Assembly: GCF_033807575.1 (NCBI RefSeq)
Contig: NC_084706.1
Location: 20,250,725-20,314,724, forward strand
Length of the DNA stretch: 64,000 nucleotides
Source of the DNA: Cydia pomonella
Taxonomy: Eukaryota; Arthropoda; Insecta; Lepidoptera; Tortricidae
Direction: 5' to 3'
Positions 13,185 through 25,600 of the stretch are shown here, one piece after another; within the stretch, counting starts at the first letter, position 1; the number at the start of each line of letters is the position of its first letter. A program made the translations under genes and the position numbers. Under the pieces are notes generated by a model. That model ran no database searches. It was given only the letters and a program-made list of their open reading frames with translations, and had not been told where the DNA came from.

Positions 13185-13625
13185 ACAATACTGATATAAT
13201 AGAGAGCTTTTCAATCGACTAACGTATTTAGGCAACGAAGCTTGCTGAGTTGCATAAGTAAGGTATGAGATTGACAAGTTTGATTATATCACTACTGTAT
13301 CAGAATACTTTTTCTACGAGTTATTTAAAGTAATGTTTTTTTTACTATAAAACCTAAATAATGAATGAAAATTGCTATCTCAGTAGACAAAAATGCAGTA
13401 CAGAAGACTCTGAGAAGACTCCACACGCGCGAATCCCGCCTCGCACCCCGCGCCCCTTTAGCCTTTTCTATGGGAGCGCTGCGGCACGTGATTAGTATTT
13501 TTTTATAGTTGACTACAGCGTATCAAAATGAATCTTATAGTTGAGTTGGCAGCCCATACATGAAAAGTACGCAATTATAGTTTGGTATACGAAATCTTAA
13601 TTCAACCATTACAGTCGACGAGTAG
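13185..13625. repeat. Diverged local duplicate (partner 15040-15290)
   Basis: Both hold gagagcttttca, a gaagcttg(c/t)tgagt stretch, tttggtatacga and ccattacagtcgacgagta in the same order. An insert near 13420-13500 includes a GC-rich patch. Non-coding. Confidence 0.55.
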
Positions 13626-14092
13626 AACAAATGTATTTTTGGAACGTAGGCATGTAAATATTTTTGAACTCCACTGTACTGAATTTTCTGTGGCCACTTT
13701 TGTAAAGAGTGACAAAACCGACTTTGGAGAGAACTGTCATTTGGATAATTTGTCAGAGTAATAATACTCTAAATTTAGAAAGAAGTGGATTCTGTGGTAA
13801 GGATGGTGGTAAAAATACTAAAAATGTCGTTAACACATTTGCTTTGTCACGCGCCCACTCGAAAAAGTGTTTTTACCTCACCAACTGGTAAAGGCCTTCT
13901 TGATTGTTCAAAAACGAATGAGAAAGTTGCATTTTATCCACATGTGGAGGAAAGTAATCAGATGCAAATGTAAGTAAGTTGTTCCCTTATGTTAGCTGCT
14001 ACAATTGACTTTTAAATACTTATTGACTTTGAATGATAAATTTTTACGTTTATTTAGATTTGGTATAGTTTTTTTTTTGGTATTTCATAGTT

Positions 14093-14290
14093 AGTATTTT
14101 CCTCGCGTTGGTGTGGTGAAAAATTTTGTGTTTCACTCGGAGGCAAAGTTTGTTTAATCCTCGTGCCTTGAAACCCTCGAAACGCTCAATATTTGCACTT
14201 CTCGAACCACTCGCTACGCTCGTGGTTCAATTATGGAATCTTTCGCTTGCTCAAAATCAATATTAGCACGAGCGGTTGAATAACAACTTT
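14093..14290. repeat. Interspersed repeat with S-shaped inverted motifs
   Basis: Rich in paired words such as ctcgctacgctcgtggttc and gagcggttgaataac, a style common in lepidopteran foldback repeats. The family cannot be fixed from one copy. Confidence 0.4.
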
Positions 14291-14556
14291 GCCCCCTTGT
14301 AATACAAATATGTATTTTTATTTATTTATTCACTAATTATAAAATTTCTACTTGTTCAGTTTTTGTCGTTGAAAACAATTAGTCGATTACATTTAGAGAG
14401 GTAGCTCCGATTCTAATAAAGTGCAACCGTAATATTAATACTTCCTACAGTTACGGACTTTAATTGCTGAGCCGTCGACGGTTTACTTTACACTGGACAT
14501 TTCATACCGTTAGTATAACAACCAATTTAGCTTGAATCCTAAATGGATGCTGATCC

Positions 14557-14613
14557 AAAATAAATCTTAGGTACAGTCAATTTAAATCTAGGACTGTACC
14601 TAAGATTTATTTT
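14557..14613. repeat. Perfect 22-bp inverted repeat with 13-base loop
   Basis: Arms ataaatcttaggtacagtc (with flanking A's) and gactgtacctaagatttat pair without mismatch. Probably a minimal MITE. Confidence 0.8.
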
Positions 14614-14844
14614 ATTTGTGTCGAGACACGAACGCTATTTATTGTTTACTATGTAATTTAGAATTTATCGTTATGATAGGTACATATTTATAAGTTATAC
14701 TGTTTTCGAATTTGGGGCATATTTTTTTGAAATTCGACGAACATAGATAATACTAAAACAAATATAGTAATATTTTTAACGTATTCATTAATCTAACTTA
14801 GGTGTTAAAACCACCGCAGTGCGGAAAAAAAGCAATATTTTTAC

Positions 14845-14970
14845 ACAGTATCGATTAAAATGAATTCGTGCAACCGATCCAAGGCACGGTAGACACGCCA
14901 CTGTCACGGTTAATTAGACAGTATCATTCATAATTGTCAGTATGTCAATCAGCGACACGTAAAGTATAGA
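14845..14970 (-). other. Upstream segment of gene B homologous to the region upstream of gene A
   Basis: Contains ccaaggcacggtagacacgc and gttaattagacagtatcatt, matching 42210-42510. It lies 2.2 kb upstream of the proximal conserved block, against 0.4 kb in gene A, so repeats have inserted between the two blocks here. Confidence 0.55.
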
Positions 14971-15039
14971 GAGCACGAGCATTAGCCTTCATACAATATT
15001 TATTATTATTTAAATTAAATAATAGTATTTAATACAATC

Positions 15040-15290
15040 GTGATACATATAATGGAGAGCTTTTCAGCGTTAAGGCCATGAAGCTTGTTGAGTGGGTATG
15101 AGATTGAAAAAAGGGTGTCACATGCGCGTTTCTGTCTTAGGAAGCAATTGTTCAAATTTATTATAGTTGAGTAAAGCGTTTCGATAGGAATATATTAGTT
15201 GAGTCGTGATCTCATAGTGAAAAAAGTATGAGATTTCAGTTTGGTATACGAAGCCTTGATTGACCCATTACAGTCGACGAGTATCTTTAA
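15040..15290. repeat. Diverged local duplicate (partner 13185-13625)
   Basis: See partner. Ends at cagtcgacgagta, 1.7 kb from the equivalent end of the first copy. Confidence 0.55.
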
Positions 15291-15457
15291 GTAAGTAAAA
15301 AAATCTTTATTTTCATGTAATTGCCACAATAGTAAAATACATGAAATCTAGCATACATACATATTATTAACCATAACTTAAAACTAAAAAAAACACAGGT
15401 GCGATGTATTACGCACCCCCCAACTAAGGGCCCCAACTGATGCTCCCACAACAGAAG

Positions 15458-15890
15458 GCCTACCGCGAAAATCGAAATTTCATTTTCTGCCTCTTTTTCA
15501 CCACCTCTTTAGATATGCAAACGATAGAGATAACGAAATTTCGATTTTCGCGGTAGGGCCTCAGAATTATTGTAGCGTCGCGTCGGAAAGTGTATACTTT
15601 ATTTTGCACATGTACGGTAAGGAGCATAGGCACATAAAGACTTTAAATTACTTGTAATGGCGCTTTCCGCATCGTAACGGCTAGTTGTCCAGGGAAAAAA
15701 CAACTCTTAAAATACTGGTTTTATGGTATTTAAAGTTGGTACCAAACATGCCTTTTGTGGTAGTTATAATATAAGTCATTTTCATAATGGACCATCTAAA
15801 GCATGTTAGTTTAACGTGACACGGCATTTCATCTGACAATCTGTGTCACTATTGTTTCTTGGACAATGAACAGGATAACTACGCAAAAAA
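15458..15890. repeat. Family R repeat with terminal hairpin
   Basis: Starts with a hairpin (ctaccgcgaaaatcgaaat / atttcgattttcgcggtag) and continues into the body seen at 1971-2330 (agaattattgtagcgtc, aagtgtatactttatt). Confidence 0.65.
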
Positions 15891-16509
15891 AAAAAAATTC
15901 CAAACTTTAAAATAATCAGGAGGAAACACATATGTATGGGGATTAATAGACTTTATTATTAACTCGTCTGTTATATTTACCTACATAATTTCCCTCAATG
16001 GTCGTGTTATCTACAATATGGTCATCTAGATTAATCTATAGGGAATTAAACTACATTAACTGAATTGTTGTGGAGTGGATTGGGAAATTACGAACAGAAC
16101 CCGGAAAATAGCTATTTACCAAAAATTGCTTAAATAATGGCCGATCAAATACAAGGTTGTATTTCTGGAATTGTTATGATTATGAAAGCCATGGTTATAT
16201 CATCTTTCATCATCTTTAGGCGACATTGGGTTGTCTATCATCACTATGAGTGAACGAGAACGAATGACGATTTTTGAATTTCGAGCGCTCGATTTCGGCA
16301 CTCAAAAATCAGTAGAAAACGGCGAAATGTTTTGAAATTTTTGGACCCGGGTATGTCCTTAAACTACGTCCATAAGAGAGGTATGGGCATTGTGAATGTC
16401 ATCTCGCTCTGTGTGGTAGGGCACAGCACAGCGGATGTCATTCCAGATCTAGAGCAGAGCCCAACTGGGGAAGTACCTTACAGAAAATCGCAGCCAAATA
16501 ACACTAGAC

Positions 16510-16695
16510 CTTACTCATAGTGTTGTGTTCCTGCCGGTGAGTAAGGTTGCCAGAGCTCAACGAGGGTGGGAGGGGGTTAGGGTCGGCAACGCGCATGTAA
16601 CTCCTCTGGAGTTGCAGGCGTACATAGGCTACGGATACTGCTTACCATCAGGCAGGCCGTATACTTGTTTGCCACCGACGTAGTATAAAAAAAAA
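16510..16695 (+). repeat. Family S repeat, plus orientation
   Basis: ttcctgccggtgagtaaggt ... ggccgtatacttgtttgcca, ending in a run of A at about 16682-16695. It converges on the opposite-strand copy at 17558-17775. Confidence 0.7.
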
Positions 16696-17557
16696 TGATA
16701 TTTTTGAAGTAGGAGCGATAGAAATTGGGAATCTAGTGGAATTTACCACTCGTTTTCAATTCTATTAGTAGGATTTAAATGCCTAGTAGTGGAGATTTTA
16801 TTAAGAGTCCTTATTCCTACAGACGAGCGTATTTTGTAAAATGCTTCCTTTTCCATTCAAGATTACGACGTAACTATTAGTATTTATTCAAAAACTGGTA
16901 ACTTACTTAAATAATCGTTTCCTAAACTAGCGGCTCCAACAGTTCAAATTTTCATTTTCTCTTTTTAACCTCTTTTTTAATGAGTTTTTTTTGGGAGTCT
17001 TTTCCAAATTTTGCAGTGAGATGTGGCGTTTCGGTTCTCAATTTTGCTGTAAACAAGAATCATTTGGTACATGAATGACTACAATTTGATTCAACATATC
17101 TCGTACGAGGGGCTGGAATGATTAACAATCGAAGATTCATTTGAAAAAACTGATAAAATACCTTCCGAGTTTTCTTCATTTTTTTGGCGAAAACAGGGTT
17201 TTATTATATTTTTTTTCCGCAAATTGTACGCATATTTTGCTTTAAAAATAATATTATAGCAAACTGTAACTTTATGTTAACCTATAAAAAAAAAAACATA
17301 ACTATGGGACCTACATTGCCGTAAATTTATATTTTTTTAAAACACGTATAAATCACGCAGCAGCGACGCCCCGCTCTCAGTCCGCGCGGAGCGCTCTTAG
17401 AGGACGGACCTGTGCTCGATTGTCAGGCATTCGTTGCGATCGTAATCAGCTACGGAGTTCCGAGAAGTGCTATATACTGCGATTAGAAAATCTTAATAAA
17501 AGTTCATTTTTTACAGTATGCCTAACAGACTCGCTTATTGATGGATTTTCAGTGGTC
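16696..17557. other. Spacer with no recognised gene
   Basis: A fragment around 16710-16800 resembles part of the foldback at 22727-22949 in reverse. A GC-rich patch at 17355-17430 is otherwise unexplained. Confidence 0.4.
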
Positions 17558-17775
17558 CTTTTTTTTATACTACGTCGGTGGCAAACAAGCTTACGGCCCG
17601 CCTGATGGTAAGCAGTATCCGTAGCCTATGTACGCCTGCAACTCCAGAGGAGTTACATGCGCGTTGCCGACTCTAACCCCCTCCCGCCCCTCGTTGAGCT
17701 CTGGCAACCTTACTCACCGGCAGGAACACAACACTATGAGTAGGGTCTAGTGTTATTTGGCTGCGATTTTCTGAA
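17558..17775 (-). repeat. Family S repeat, minus orientation
   Basis: tactacgtcggtggcaaaca ... agtgttatttggctgcgat. It abuts the 120-bp foldback element at 17788. Confidence 0.75.
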
Positions 17776-17836
17776 AAACGCATTTTTACTTGAAATTACG
17801 TTAGGGTTTGCATTTGCATTATTATTTTTGCCCCGG

Positions 17837-18940
17837 ATGAAGTCCAAGTTCTCATGATGGAGTCAGGAGTTGGTCACCAGAACTCCTAATCTACTCATTA
17901 TAATCCCATCGTGTTTGGGCTCAAAAGATTTGCCCTGACGAACACCATCGATCTAGATGAGGTCCAGGGTCTCATGATGGAGTCAGGAGTTGGTCACCAG
18001 GACTCTTAATCTACTTATCATAACGCCATCGTGTTTGGGCTCAATAGATTTGCCCTGACGAGCACCATCATTCTAGATAAAGTCCACGGTCTCATGATGG
18101 AGTCAGGAGTTGGTCACTAGAACTCCTAATCTACTCATTATAATTCCATCGTGTTTTGGCTCAAAAGATTTGCCCTGACGAGCACCATAGATCTAGATGA
18201 GGCCCAGGGTCTCATGATGGAGTCAGGAGTTGGTCACCAGAACTCCTAATCTACTCATCATAACTCCATCGTGTTTGGGCTCAATAGATTTGCCCTGACG
18301 AACACCATCGACCTAGATGAGGTCCAGGGTCTCATGATGGAGTCAGGAGTTGGTCACCAGAACTCCTAATCTACTGATCATAACTCCATCGTGTTTGGGC
18401 TCAATAGATTTGCCCTGATGAACACCATCGATCTAGATGAGGTCCAGGGTCTCATGATGGAGTCAGGAGTTGGTCACCAGAACTCCTAAACTACTCATCA
18501 TAACCTCATCGTGTTTGGGCTCAATAGATTTGCCCTGACGAGCATCATCAATCTAGATAAAGTCCAGGGTCTCATGATGGAGTCAGGAGTTGGTCACTAG
18601 AACTCCTAATCTACTCATTATAATTCCAACGTGTTTGGGCTCATGAGATTTGCCATGACGAGCACCATCGACCTAGATGAGGTCCAGGGTCTCATGATGG
18701 AGTCAGGAGTTTGTCACCAGAACTCCTAATCTACTCATCATAACTCCATCGTGTTTGGGCTCAATAGATTTGCCCTGACGAGCACCATCAATCTAGATCA
18801 GGTCCAGGGTCTCATGATGGACTCAGGAATTGGTCACCAGAACTCCTAGTCTATTCATCATAACTCCATCGTGTTTGGGCTCAAAAGATTTGCCCTGACG
18901 AGTACCATCGATCTAGATTAAGTCGAGGGTTTCATAATGG
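17837..18940. repeat. 120-bp satellite, forward array (9 units)
   Basis: The period is exactly 120 with only point differences (for example ggtcacTag versus ggtcacCag), so units have been homogenised or recently amplified. Confidence 0.95.
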
Positions 18941-18944
18941 TAAT

Positions 18945-19675
18945 TTGATGGTGCTGGTCGGGGTAAATCTATTGAGCCCAAACACGATGGAGTTATGATA
19001 AATAGATTACGAGTTCTGGTGACCAACTCCTGACTCCATCATGAGACCCTGGACTTCATCTAGATCGATGGTACTCGTCAGGGCAAATCTTTTGAGCCCA
19101 AACACGATGGAATTATAATGAGTAGATTAGGAGTTCTAGTGACAAACTCCTGACTCCATCATGAGACCCTGAACATCATCTAGATTGATGGTGCTCGTGA
19201 GGGCAAATCTATTGAGCCCAAACACGATGGAGTTATGATGAGTAGATTAGGAATTATGGTGACCAACTCCTGACTCCATCATGAGACCCTGGACTTCATC
19301 TAGATCGATGGTACTCGTCAGGGCAAATCTTTTGAGCCCAAACACGATGGAATTATAATGAGTAGATTAGGAGTTCTAGTGACCTACTCCTGACTCCATC
19401 ATGAGACCCTGGACTTCATCTAGATTGATGGTGCTCATCAGGGTAAATCTATTGAGCCCAAACTCGATGGAGTTATGATGAGTAGATTAGGAGTTCTGGG
19501 GAGTTCTGGTGACCAACTCCTGACTCCGTCATGAGACCCTGGACCTCATCTAGATCGATGGTGTTCGTCAGGGCAAATCTTTTGAGCCCAAGCACGATGG
19601 AATTATAATGAGTAGATTAGGAGTTCTGGTGACCAACTCCTGACTCCATCATAAGAACCTGGATGGACTTCATTC
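18945..19675. repeat. 120-bp satellite, inverted array (6 units)
   Basis: Same unit reversed (cctgactccatcatgagacc). One unit carries a 10-bp duplication (gagttctggg gagttctggt at about 19491-19510) that shifts the register by ten. Confidence 0.95.
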
Positions 19676-19734
19676 GGGTCATAAATAATAATACAAACCC
19701 TAACGTGATTTCAAATAACACTGAAACTCTATAG

Positions 19735-20166
19735 CACTAATGTGCGCAAACGATTGGCATCTTGACTAGGCAGCATGGGTGCGTAGCCACCATGCCAATC
19801 GATACGACAACGAAACACTATCTGTCTCTCTCTCGTACTAATATGCACAAACGATTGGCATCTTGGCTGGGCAGCATGGGTGCGTAGCCAACATGCCAAA
19901 CGTTTACGATACGACAAGGAAACACTATCTGTCTCTCTATCGCACTAATATGCGCAATCGATTGGCTTCTTGGTTAAGTATCATGGGTGCGTAGCCAACA
20001 TGCCAAACGTTTACGATACGACAACGAAACACTACTGTCTCTCTATCGCACTAATATACGCAAACGATTGGTATTTTGGCTAGGCACCAAGCAAGTGTGT
20101 GGCCAACATGCCAATCGTTTACGATACGACAACGAAACACTATCTGTCTCTCTATCGCACTAATAT
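19735..20166. repeat. Tandem array of about 105 bp, four units
   Basis: Units begin cactaatatgcgcaa(a/t)cgat near 19735, 19837, 19943 and 20048, with gcatgggtgcgtagcc and aacactatctgtctctct. A diverged single copy occurs at 33690-33780 inside gene A. Confidence 0.85.
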
Positions 20167-20586
20167 ACTTTATTTATACCTGCAGTCATTTACTAACTTC
20201 TTCATTTTCCATTGGTGTGAAAGAGACAGAATAAAGAGCAAGGGTTATAGTACACTCTGTAGTCTGTACACTTAGTAGTAGTGTACATTAAAAAAACTAC
20301 TGTACATATAAAATAAAATAAAGAGTGCCCATATGATATCATATAACACTAAAATTAATGTTGCTTGAAATTATATTGAAAACTATCAAGATTATTCTAG
20401 TCTGCATTGAAACGCGCGTCGCGTTGCCGGCGCTCGCGTACCGAGCGCCAACGCCATCTATCGAGCGTTATTTCGTGAAATCGGATAACGCTCCAAGGAT
20501 TAAGGGCTCTTAAAGGCAGAGCACGAAATCGAGCGATCGAAATTCAAAAATCGGCCTTGCGCTCGTGGCGCGGCGTCCATATTAAA

Positions 20587-21003
20587 CCACAGAGAAATAA
20601 TAAGAGTAACATTGAGTGCTCACTCCATACATCAGTTTTGGTACCAAAACGATTGTTATCTTCGTAGTCGACATCTAGCATTGAGTAGCGGAATTATCAG
20701 TACTGCTACTTGACACTAGATGTCTCGGGTGTCGCGAATAGCAAAAATTGAATTTCTCAACAATTTACAACTAATATTACAAGCAGAAGGAGTTAAAATA
20801 GAGTTCCGGTTAATCCGGTTATAATATTAGCTAAAAATTGTTGAGCATTAGATTTTTTGTTCGACGCAACATCTATTGTCAAGTAGCAGTACTGATAATT
20901 CCGCTACTCGATGCTAGATGTCGACTACGAAGATAATAATAGTTTTGGTACCAAAACTGATGTATCGAGTGAGCACTCTATGTTACTTATTTCTCTATGG
21001 TGA
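20587..21003. mobile_element. Foldback element, about 120-bp arms
   Basis: From cacagagaaataa through tcagttttggtaccaaaac and tcgtagtcgacatctagca to the same words inverted, ending ttatttctctatggtg. The arms are nearly perfect. Confidence 0.85.
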
Positions 21004-21430
21004 AACAAAAGCAAATGTATGTGAGGTGAACGGTTTCAAATCCCTTGTATTGCGGCATTGGAAGCTTGATGATATTAACATTTATTCCAGTAGCATTCTA
21101 GTCCAGTGATAGAATCCAGCACTGAACTGGATCGAATCGATCGAATTCCAGTCGATTTCATCATTCAGTGTCTGTTCCCAAAACAACAATACGTTTTCAC
21201 TATTTAACGTTTAATCCAGCACTGGATTGACGGTCTATAATAGCACATAATTATAGTAAATTAATAAAATTATTTGATTCTTTAGCTTTATAAAATAGAA
21301 AAATCGTTACAAATACGTTATCAATTTTTGAAAATATCATGACACTGTGCCGTCGTATCTGAAAAAATCCTAGCAATTCAACGGCAGCAAAGGTGGTCAA
21401 TTTTAACGAAAGCTAAAGGTGCGCTTCTGA

Positions 21431-21562
21431 AGGGCTAAGATGGTCGGCTCTTTATCATTAGTCACCATGCGTGTCGCGTTCTAACAAGTATGTAAGCGCG
21501 AAAGTGACGGGTATAGTGACAAGTGATAAAAATGGAACCATTCTGCCGACCATCTTAGCCCT
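21431..21562. mobile_element. Foldback MITE, family D, copy 1
   Basis: Ends AGGGCTAAGATGGTCGG, inverted at 21546-21562. The second copy at 25076-25196 shares the gaccatctta end and the cacttacatacttgttagaac core. Confidence 0.75.
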
Positions 21563-21597
21563 AGTTTCCTTACTTAAGGTGACGCATCGTTAAATAA

Positions 21598-21893
21598 TGA
21601 CAGATGACAGATGTAATGGCAGATGACTGATCAGAAACCCATAGGCCAGAAAATCCTTGTAAGGAAATGGCGATGGATCGGACACACGCTCCGTAGACCG
21701 GACAGCCACTTGTCCAAGCAGTGTCTCCGCTGGTAATCGACTGGTAGTAGACGGTCAGGGCGGCCTCGTACCACATGGAGGCGATCAGTTGAGAAGGAGC
21801 TGGAAGTAGCCACCCAGGATCGCGCCAAATGGAAAATTCTTCTGCGAGCCCTATATCCCTAATGAGGGATAACAGGATTACATCATCATCATC
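21598..21893 (+). mobile_element. Non-LTR retrotransposon 3' fragment (reverse transcriptase C-terminus)
   Basis: Conceptual translation reads KWRWIGHTLRRP, an in-frame stop, then SGRPRTTWRRS and EKELEVATQDRAKWK, the typical end of RTE-like reverse transcriptase ORFs. It closes with a (CAT)n tail. 5'-truncated and broken. Confidence 0.75.
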
Positions 21894-22461
21894 GTTAAAT
21901 AATAAAATCTAAAATGCGGCGCTTGTGTGCTCCCCGAAACCCGCGCTCGTCCCGATACTTCGCCCGTAGTGAAGTTGCTTTTGCGCTAACTTATACTATA
22001 ATGTCGTAGGTACGCAGACAAACGGGTTTTACCGTTTAAAGTAAAAAAGAAGAATAGTTAGGTAATCGAAAAATCACACCTATTAAAGTGTGTGCATAGA
22101 CTAATCTACATGGAAAATTTAGACGGTTGAATTGATCCCATTTGCCTCTACAATGAAAATGTTTGTTTAAAAAGAGGCATCTTTGGTACGATTTTCTCTG
22201 CTATAATAGTTTACCCATCAGGTATCGGCGGCAACTACAGAAATGAAGTAGATGCTTGGAATTCGTGAATTACCAGTTCACCAAACAATACTGCGTGGCG
22301 GCACCGGCAAATGATAAGTTGTATGGGAGGTATGGTAAAACGTATTATTAATAAGTATGAAACTCGCTTAACACTCCAGTACAGTCAATGAATCTTTGCT
22401 GCCTGCCTATCGATCTGCAGCAAAGATGATTGGAAAAAGAAAATCAAATTCCACCACAAAA

Positions 22462-22686
22462 TCACTGCAATTTATTACCATTACCAGAAGCCGACAGTAC
22501 GAAACTGACAGAATTTGTATGTTCTCCCCACATCGGGAGAGCGCCGCTTCTCCCCAGTTTGACCACACTGGCTAGTAACACTAATATAGCTATGGACAGC
22601 AGGATCCAGCGCGCCATCTCCACGTATCCGAGCAAGGTGTGGGATTGCTTCAGCTCCTGCTGGATTTCTGGCGGCAATTCTGCGCT
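22462..22686 (-). CDS. Gene A exon 10: C-terminal membrane segment and tail
   Basis: 74 codons and a TGA stop. ELPPEIQQELKQSHTLLGYV leads into a hydrophobic stretch, RWILLSIAILVLLASVVKL, then a roughly 30-residue cytoplasmic tail. The acceptor is TCGCCAG. I see no clear AATAAA just downstream; one AATAAA overlaps the last codons. Confidence 0.9.
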   Translation of the reverse strand, partial: SAELPPEIQQELKQSHTLLGYVEMARWILLSIAILVLLASVVKLGRSGALPMWGEHTNSVSFVLSASGNGNKLQ

Positions 22687-25600
22687 CTGGCGAAATAAAC
22701 AAAGGAATTAGAAAAGTAGATGTCCTGGGGGCCGATTTTTGAATAAAAAAATAAAATAATTTAGAGTGCTCGATTTCGTGTAATTTTCTGCAATTTATCT
22801 CCACTACTAGGCATTTAAATTCTACTAATATAATTGAAACCGAGTGGTTAATACCACTAGATTTCCAATTTGTATTGCTCGTATTTCTAAAATATCTATT
22901 CGACGTTTTCCACAGATTTTCGAGTGACGAAATTCAAAAATCAGCCCCCAGCTAAACGAATTGATTACCAAACTTGCAGTAAACCGACGGTTCGAAAACC
23001 TATTCTTCACTTTCGAAATTATGAAAAAACAAGTAAAAGGGGATATACTTTTGCTAGTGGAGTTTGTAAATACCTACTAATAAACTCAGTTACGACCGAT
23101 CATCAAGTGATCATGTTCAAAATAGTTTACATTGAAAGTCTTTCAATATGATTTTTTTCATATATTTTAAAAGAGTTTATTTTTGTTTCGTAAATGTCAT
23201 GTTTCCTATTTGAAGGGCACCGTCTGACACTCCAAATCATAGTATAAAAACAAAAAATCCCCACTTTTTGCGTAGGTAGTAGTGTTGTTAAAAGACTAGT
23301 CTTGAAGACTTTTAAACCTTAAAGACTTGCAAACCTTGAAGGTTCAAGCTTTGAAGACTCAAGCGTTAAAGGTTTGAGCTCAGAAACGGTTCAGAATCAT
23401 AACGACTCAAGCTTTTTATGAGCTCTTAAGAGTAAGTCTTTAAGACTCGGGCTTCATAGAGAGCTCAAGCTTTAAAAACTCGGGCCTATTGAAAGCTCAA
23501 GCCCCCGAACCTCGAAGTTAACGCCTTCAGCTCAAACAACGAGCGTTATAGGCAGAAAGTATTATTGTGTATTTATTTTTAACCCTTAATTTGACGGTGT
23601 CCGGTGTGGTAGTTTTTAGGGTTCCGTACATAAAGGGTAAAAACGGGACTCTATTACTAAGACTCCGCTGTCCGTCCGTCCGTCCGTTACGTCACCAGGC
23701 TGTATCTCATGAACCGAAATAAATTTAAATTTAATATTTTAATAGCTGAAATTTTCACAGATGAATGTATTTCTGTTGCCGCTATAACAACAAATACTAA
23801 AAAGTACGGAACCCTCAGTGGGCGAGTCCGACTCGCCCTTGGCCGGTTTTTTACTTCTAACGACCTCAGGATTATGCTGTTAAAATCTCTCGGGTTCCTC
23901 ACGGGCACCCTATCTATCAAATATGGCATAGATTAATCTAATTTGTTAAATGCTTTTAAGACTTAAATGCTACTAACCTTATAGACTTAAACCTTCAAAG
24001 CTTAGGAGGCTTTAAAGCTTGAGGCCTAAAGACTCGAGGTTTCTGTGCTCGTAAGCAGCAACGCGAACTTATCAAGTTGAGGCTTATATGGACGAGGATT
24101 TAAGGCTCGAGGCTTCATATCAAGACTCAAAAGTCGCGACTCGAGTCTTGTAGTTTACGCCTCGATGCTTAAATTCACAACACTAGTAGGTAGGTATAGG
24201 GTAAGGTTTGTTCTAGTTTTTGTTTAGTCCAGTTTGGATCTTCGAAGTAACCTAATGGCTCCTCTACACGATGGACAAACGCTGGATCAGCGAGATGGCC
24301 ATGCGATTGTTGAGAGCACGCACTATGGAACGAGGTGCATACGCACTATCGGCTGGCCACACTACCTTTGATGTGCGGACTAAAAACCTCCAATATCGCC
24401 ATCCCGTCCCATCATAAGCCATCCGACACCACTACAGTCTCTACACGCTGGCCCACTTTAGTATGATGGCCCATCGTATAGAGGAGCCATAGACGTGAGC
24501 TACCTCGTCGATCCAGAGCAACGGGAACACGCCCGTGCGCACGTTTTCCAGCTGCGGGATTCCCTTCATCTGTCGAAGTTCTATGTTGAATTGGAGACGT
24601 CTGGCGCCTTTCAACACGATTCCGGTTATCTGAAAATACAAGTTACTTTTAAAAATATACTTTTTTGATACTTTTGATATTGACTGCACGTGGCAAACAA
24701 GCATACGGCCCGCCTGATGGTAAGCAGCCGTAGCCTATGGACGCCTGCAACACCAGAGATATTACATGCGTGTTGCCGACCCTTTAAAAAATTTAAATAC
24801 CTGTACACTCCTTTTTTGAAGAACCCCATACTGTAGAACCTCGGGTAAACCTCGGCAGGGAGCTCATTCCACAGCTGAAGCGTCCGCGGGAGGAAACATG
24901 TTCCTTGTTTACATGTCTATCAAATACTTTAGAGCTTTTTTTTAAATTTATTTACTCAATAACAAATACACAGCACTATTCATTTTACTTATTTTTCGCC
25001 AAACTGCTTGACAGTTTGTTGGCGAACGGTTCTTCTAATGAGCCTTTGTGTTGTTGACTGCTTCATCAGATCAGCGGTGGTAGCATGGTTCTATTTTTAT
25101 CACCTGGCACTATGCCTGTCACTTTCGCACTTACATACTTGTTAGAACGTGACAGGCATGGTGACAAATGATAAAGAACCGACCATCTTAGGTCTACAGC
25201 TCCATTTGAGCATATTAATTGCATTGCATTACAACATTAGGTAAGTTTTCTTTAAATTCAATCACACATTAAGAATATTTAGATGACAAAACACTGAAAT
25301 AAAACACATATACACACTAACACAGATACTATAAAGGTACCTAACAATATTAGTGTTAGCTTTCGTTTTAATTTTTAAGTTTAGCAAATAAGAATTGTTG
25401 CGATGCCCTTACAGGGTTCATGTTTGAGCATTATCTTCTGTTTAACAACACTAGTGCAATAAAAATACTTGAATGCTTGAGAAGTAGTTCAAATTAAAGT
25501 TACACGATTTGAAGCACACATATATTCATTAAAAAGTGACTTTCATGGTTGAAGAAATATTACTTTTGACAGTGACAGGTTATATCAATAACAAATCTAG

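Larger units (their letters stand above)
17788..19716. mobile_element. Foldback-type element built of 120-bp tandem units in two opposed arrays
   Basis: Nine head-to-tail copies of a 120-bp unit (key word ctcatgatggagtcaggagt at 17851, 17971, 18091 ... 18811, exactly 120 apart) meet at about 18945 with six copies in the opposite orientation (19029 to about 19650). Outside the arrays the flanks are also inverted: ttgaaattacgttagggttt at the left and its near-inverse aaaccctaacgtgatttcaa at the right, giving a closed inverted structure. There is no coding capacity. This architecture (long inverted arms made of tandem subrepeats) is that of Foldback/Galileo-like DNA transposons; a satellite inversion is the alternative. 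Confidence 0.75.

Noticed and set aside
13709..13973. Overlapping plus-strand ORFs (60 and 62 codons, the second with SVFTSPTGKGLLDCSKTN) ending near a GTAAGT
   Set aside because: No recognised family, no convincing acceptor or neighbouring exon; left unannotated.
17837..19675. CRISPR-like or protein-repeat interpretation of the 120-bp periodicity
   Set aside because: Units are contiguous without variable spacers, frames are broken, and the genome is eukaryotic.
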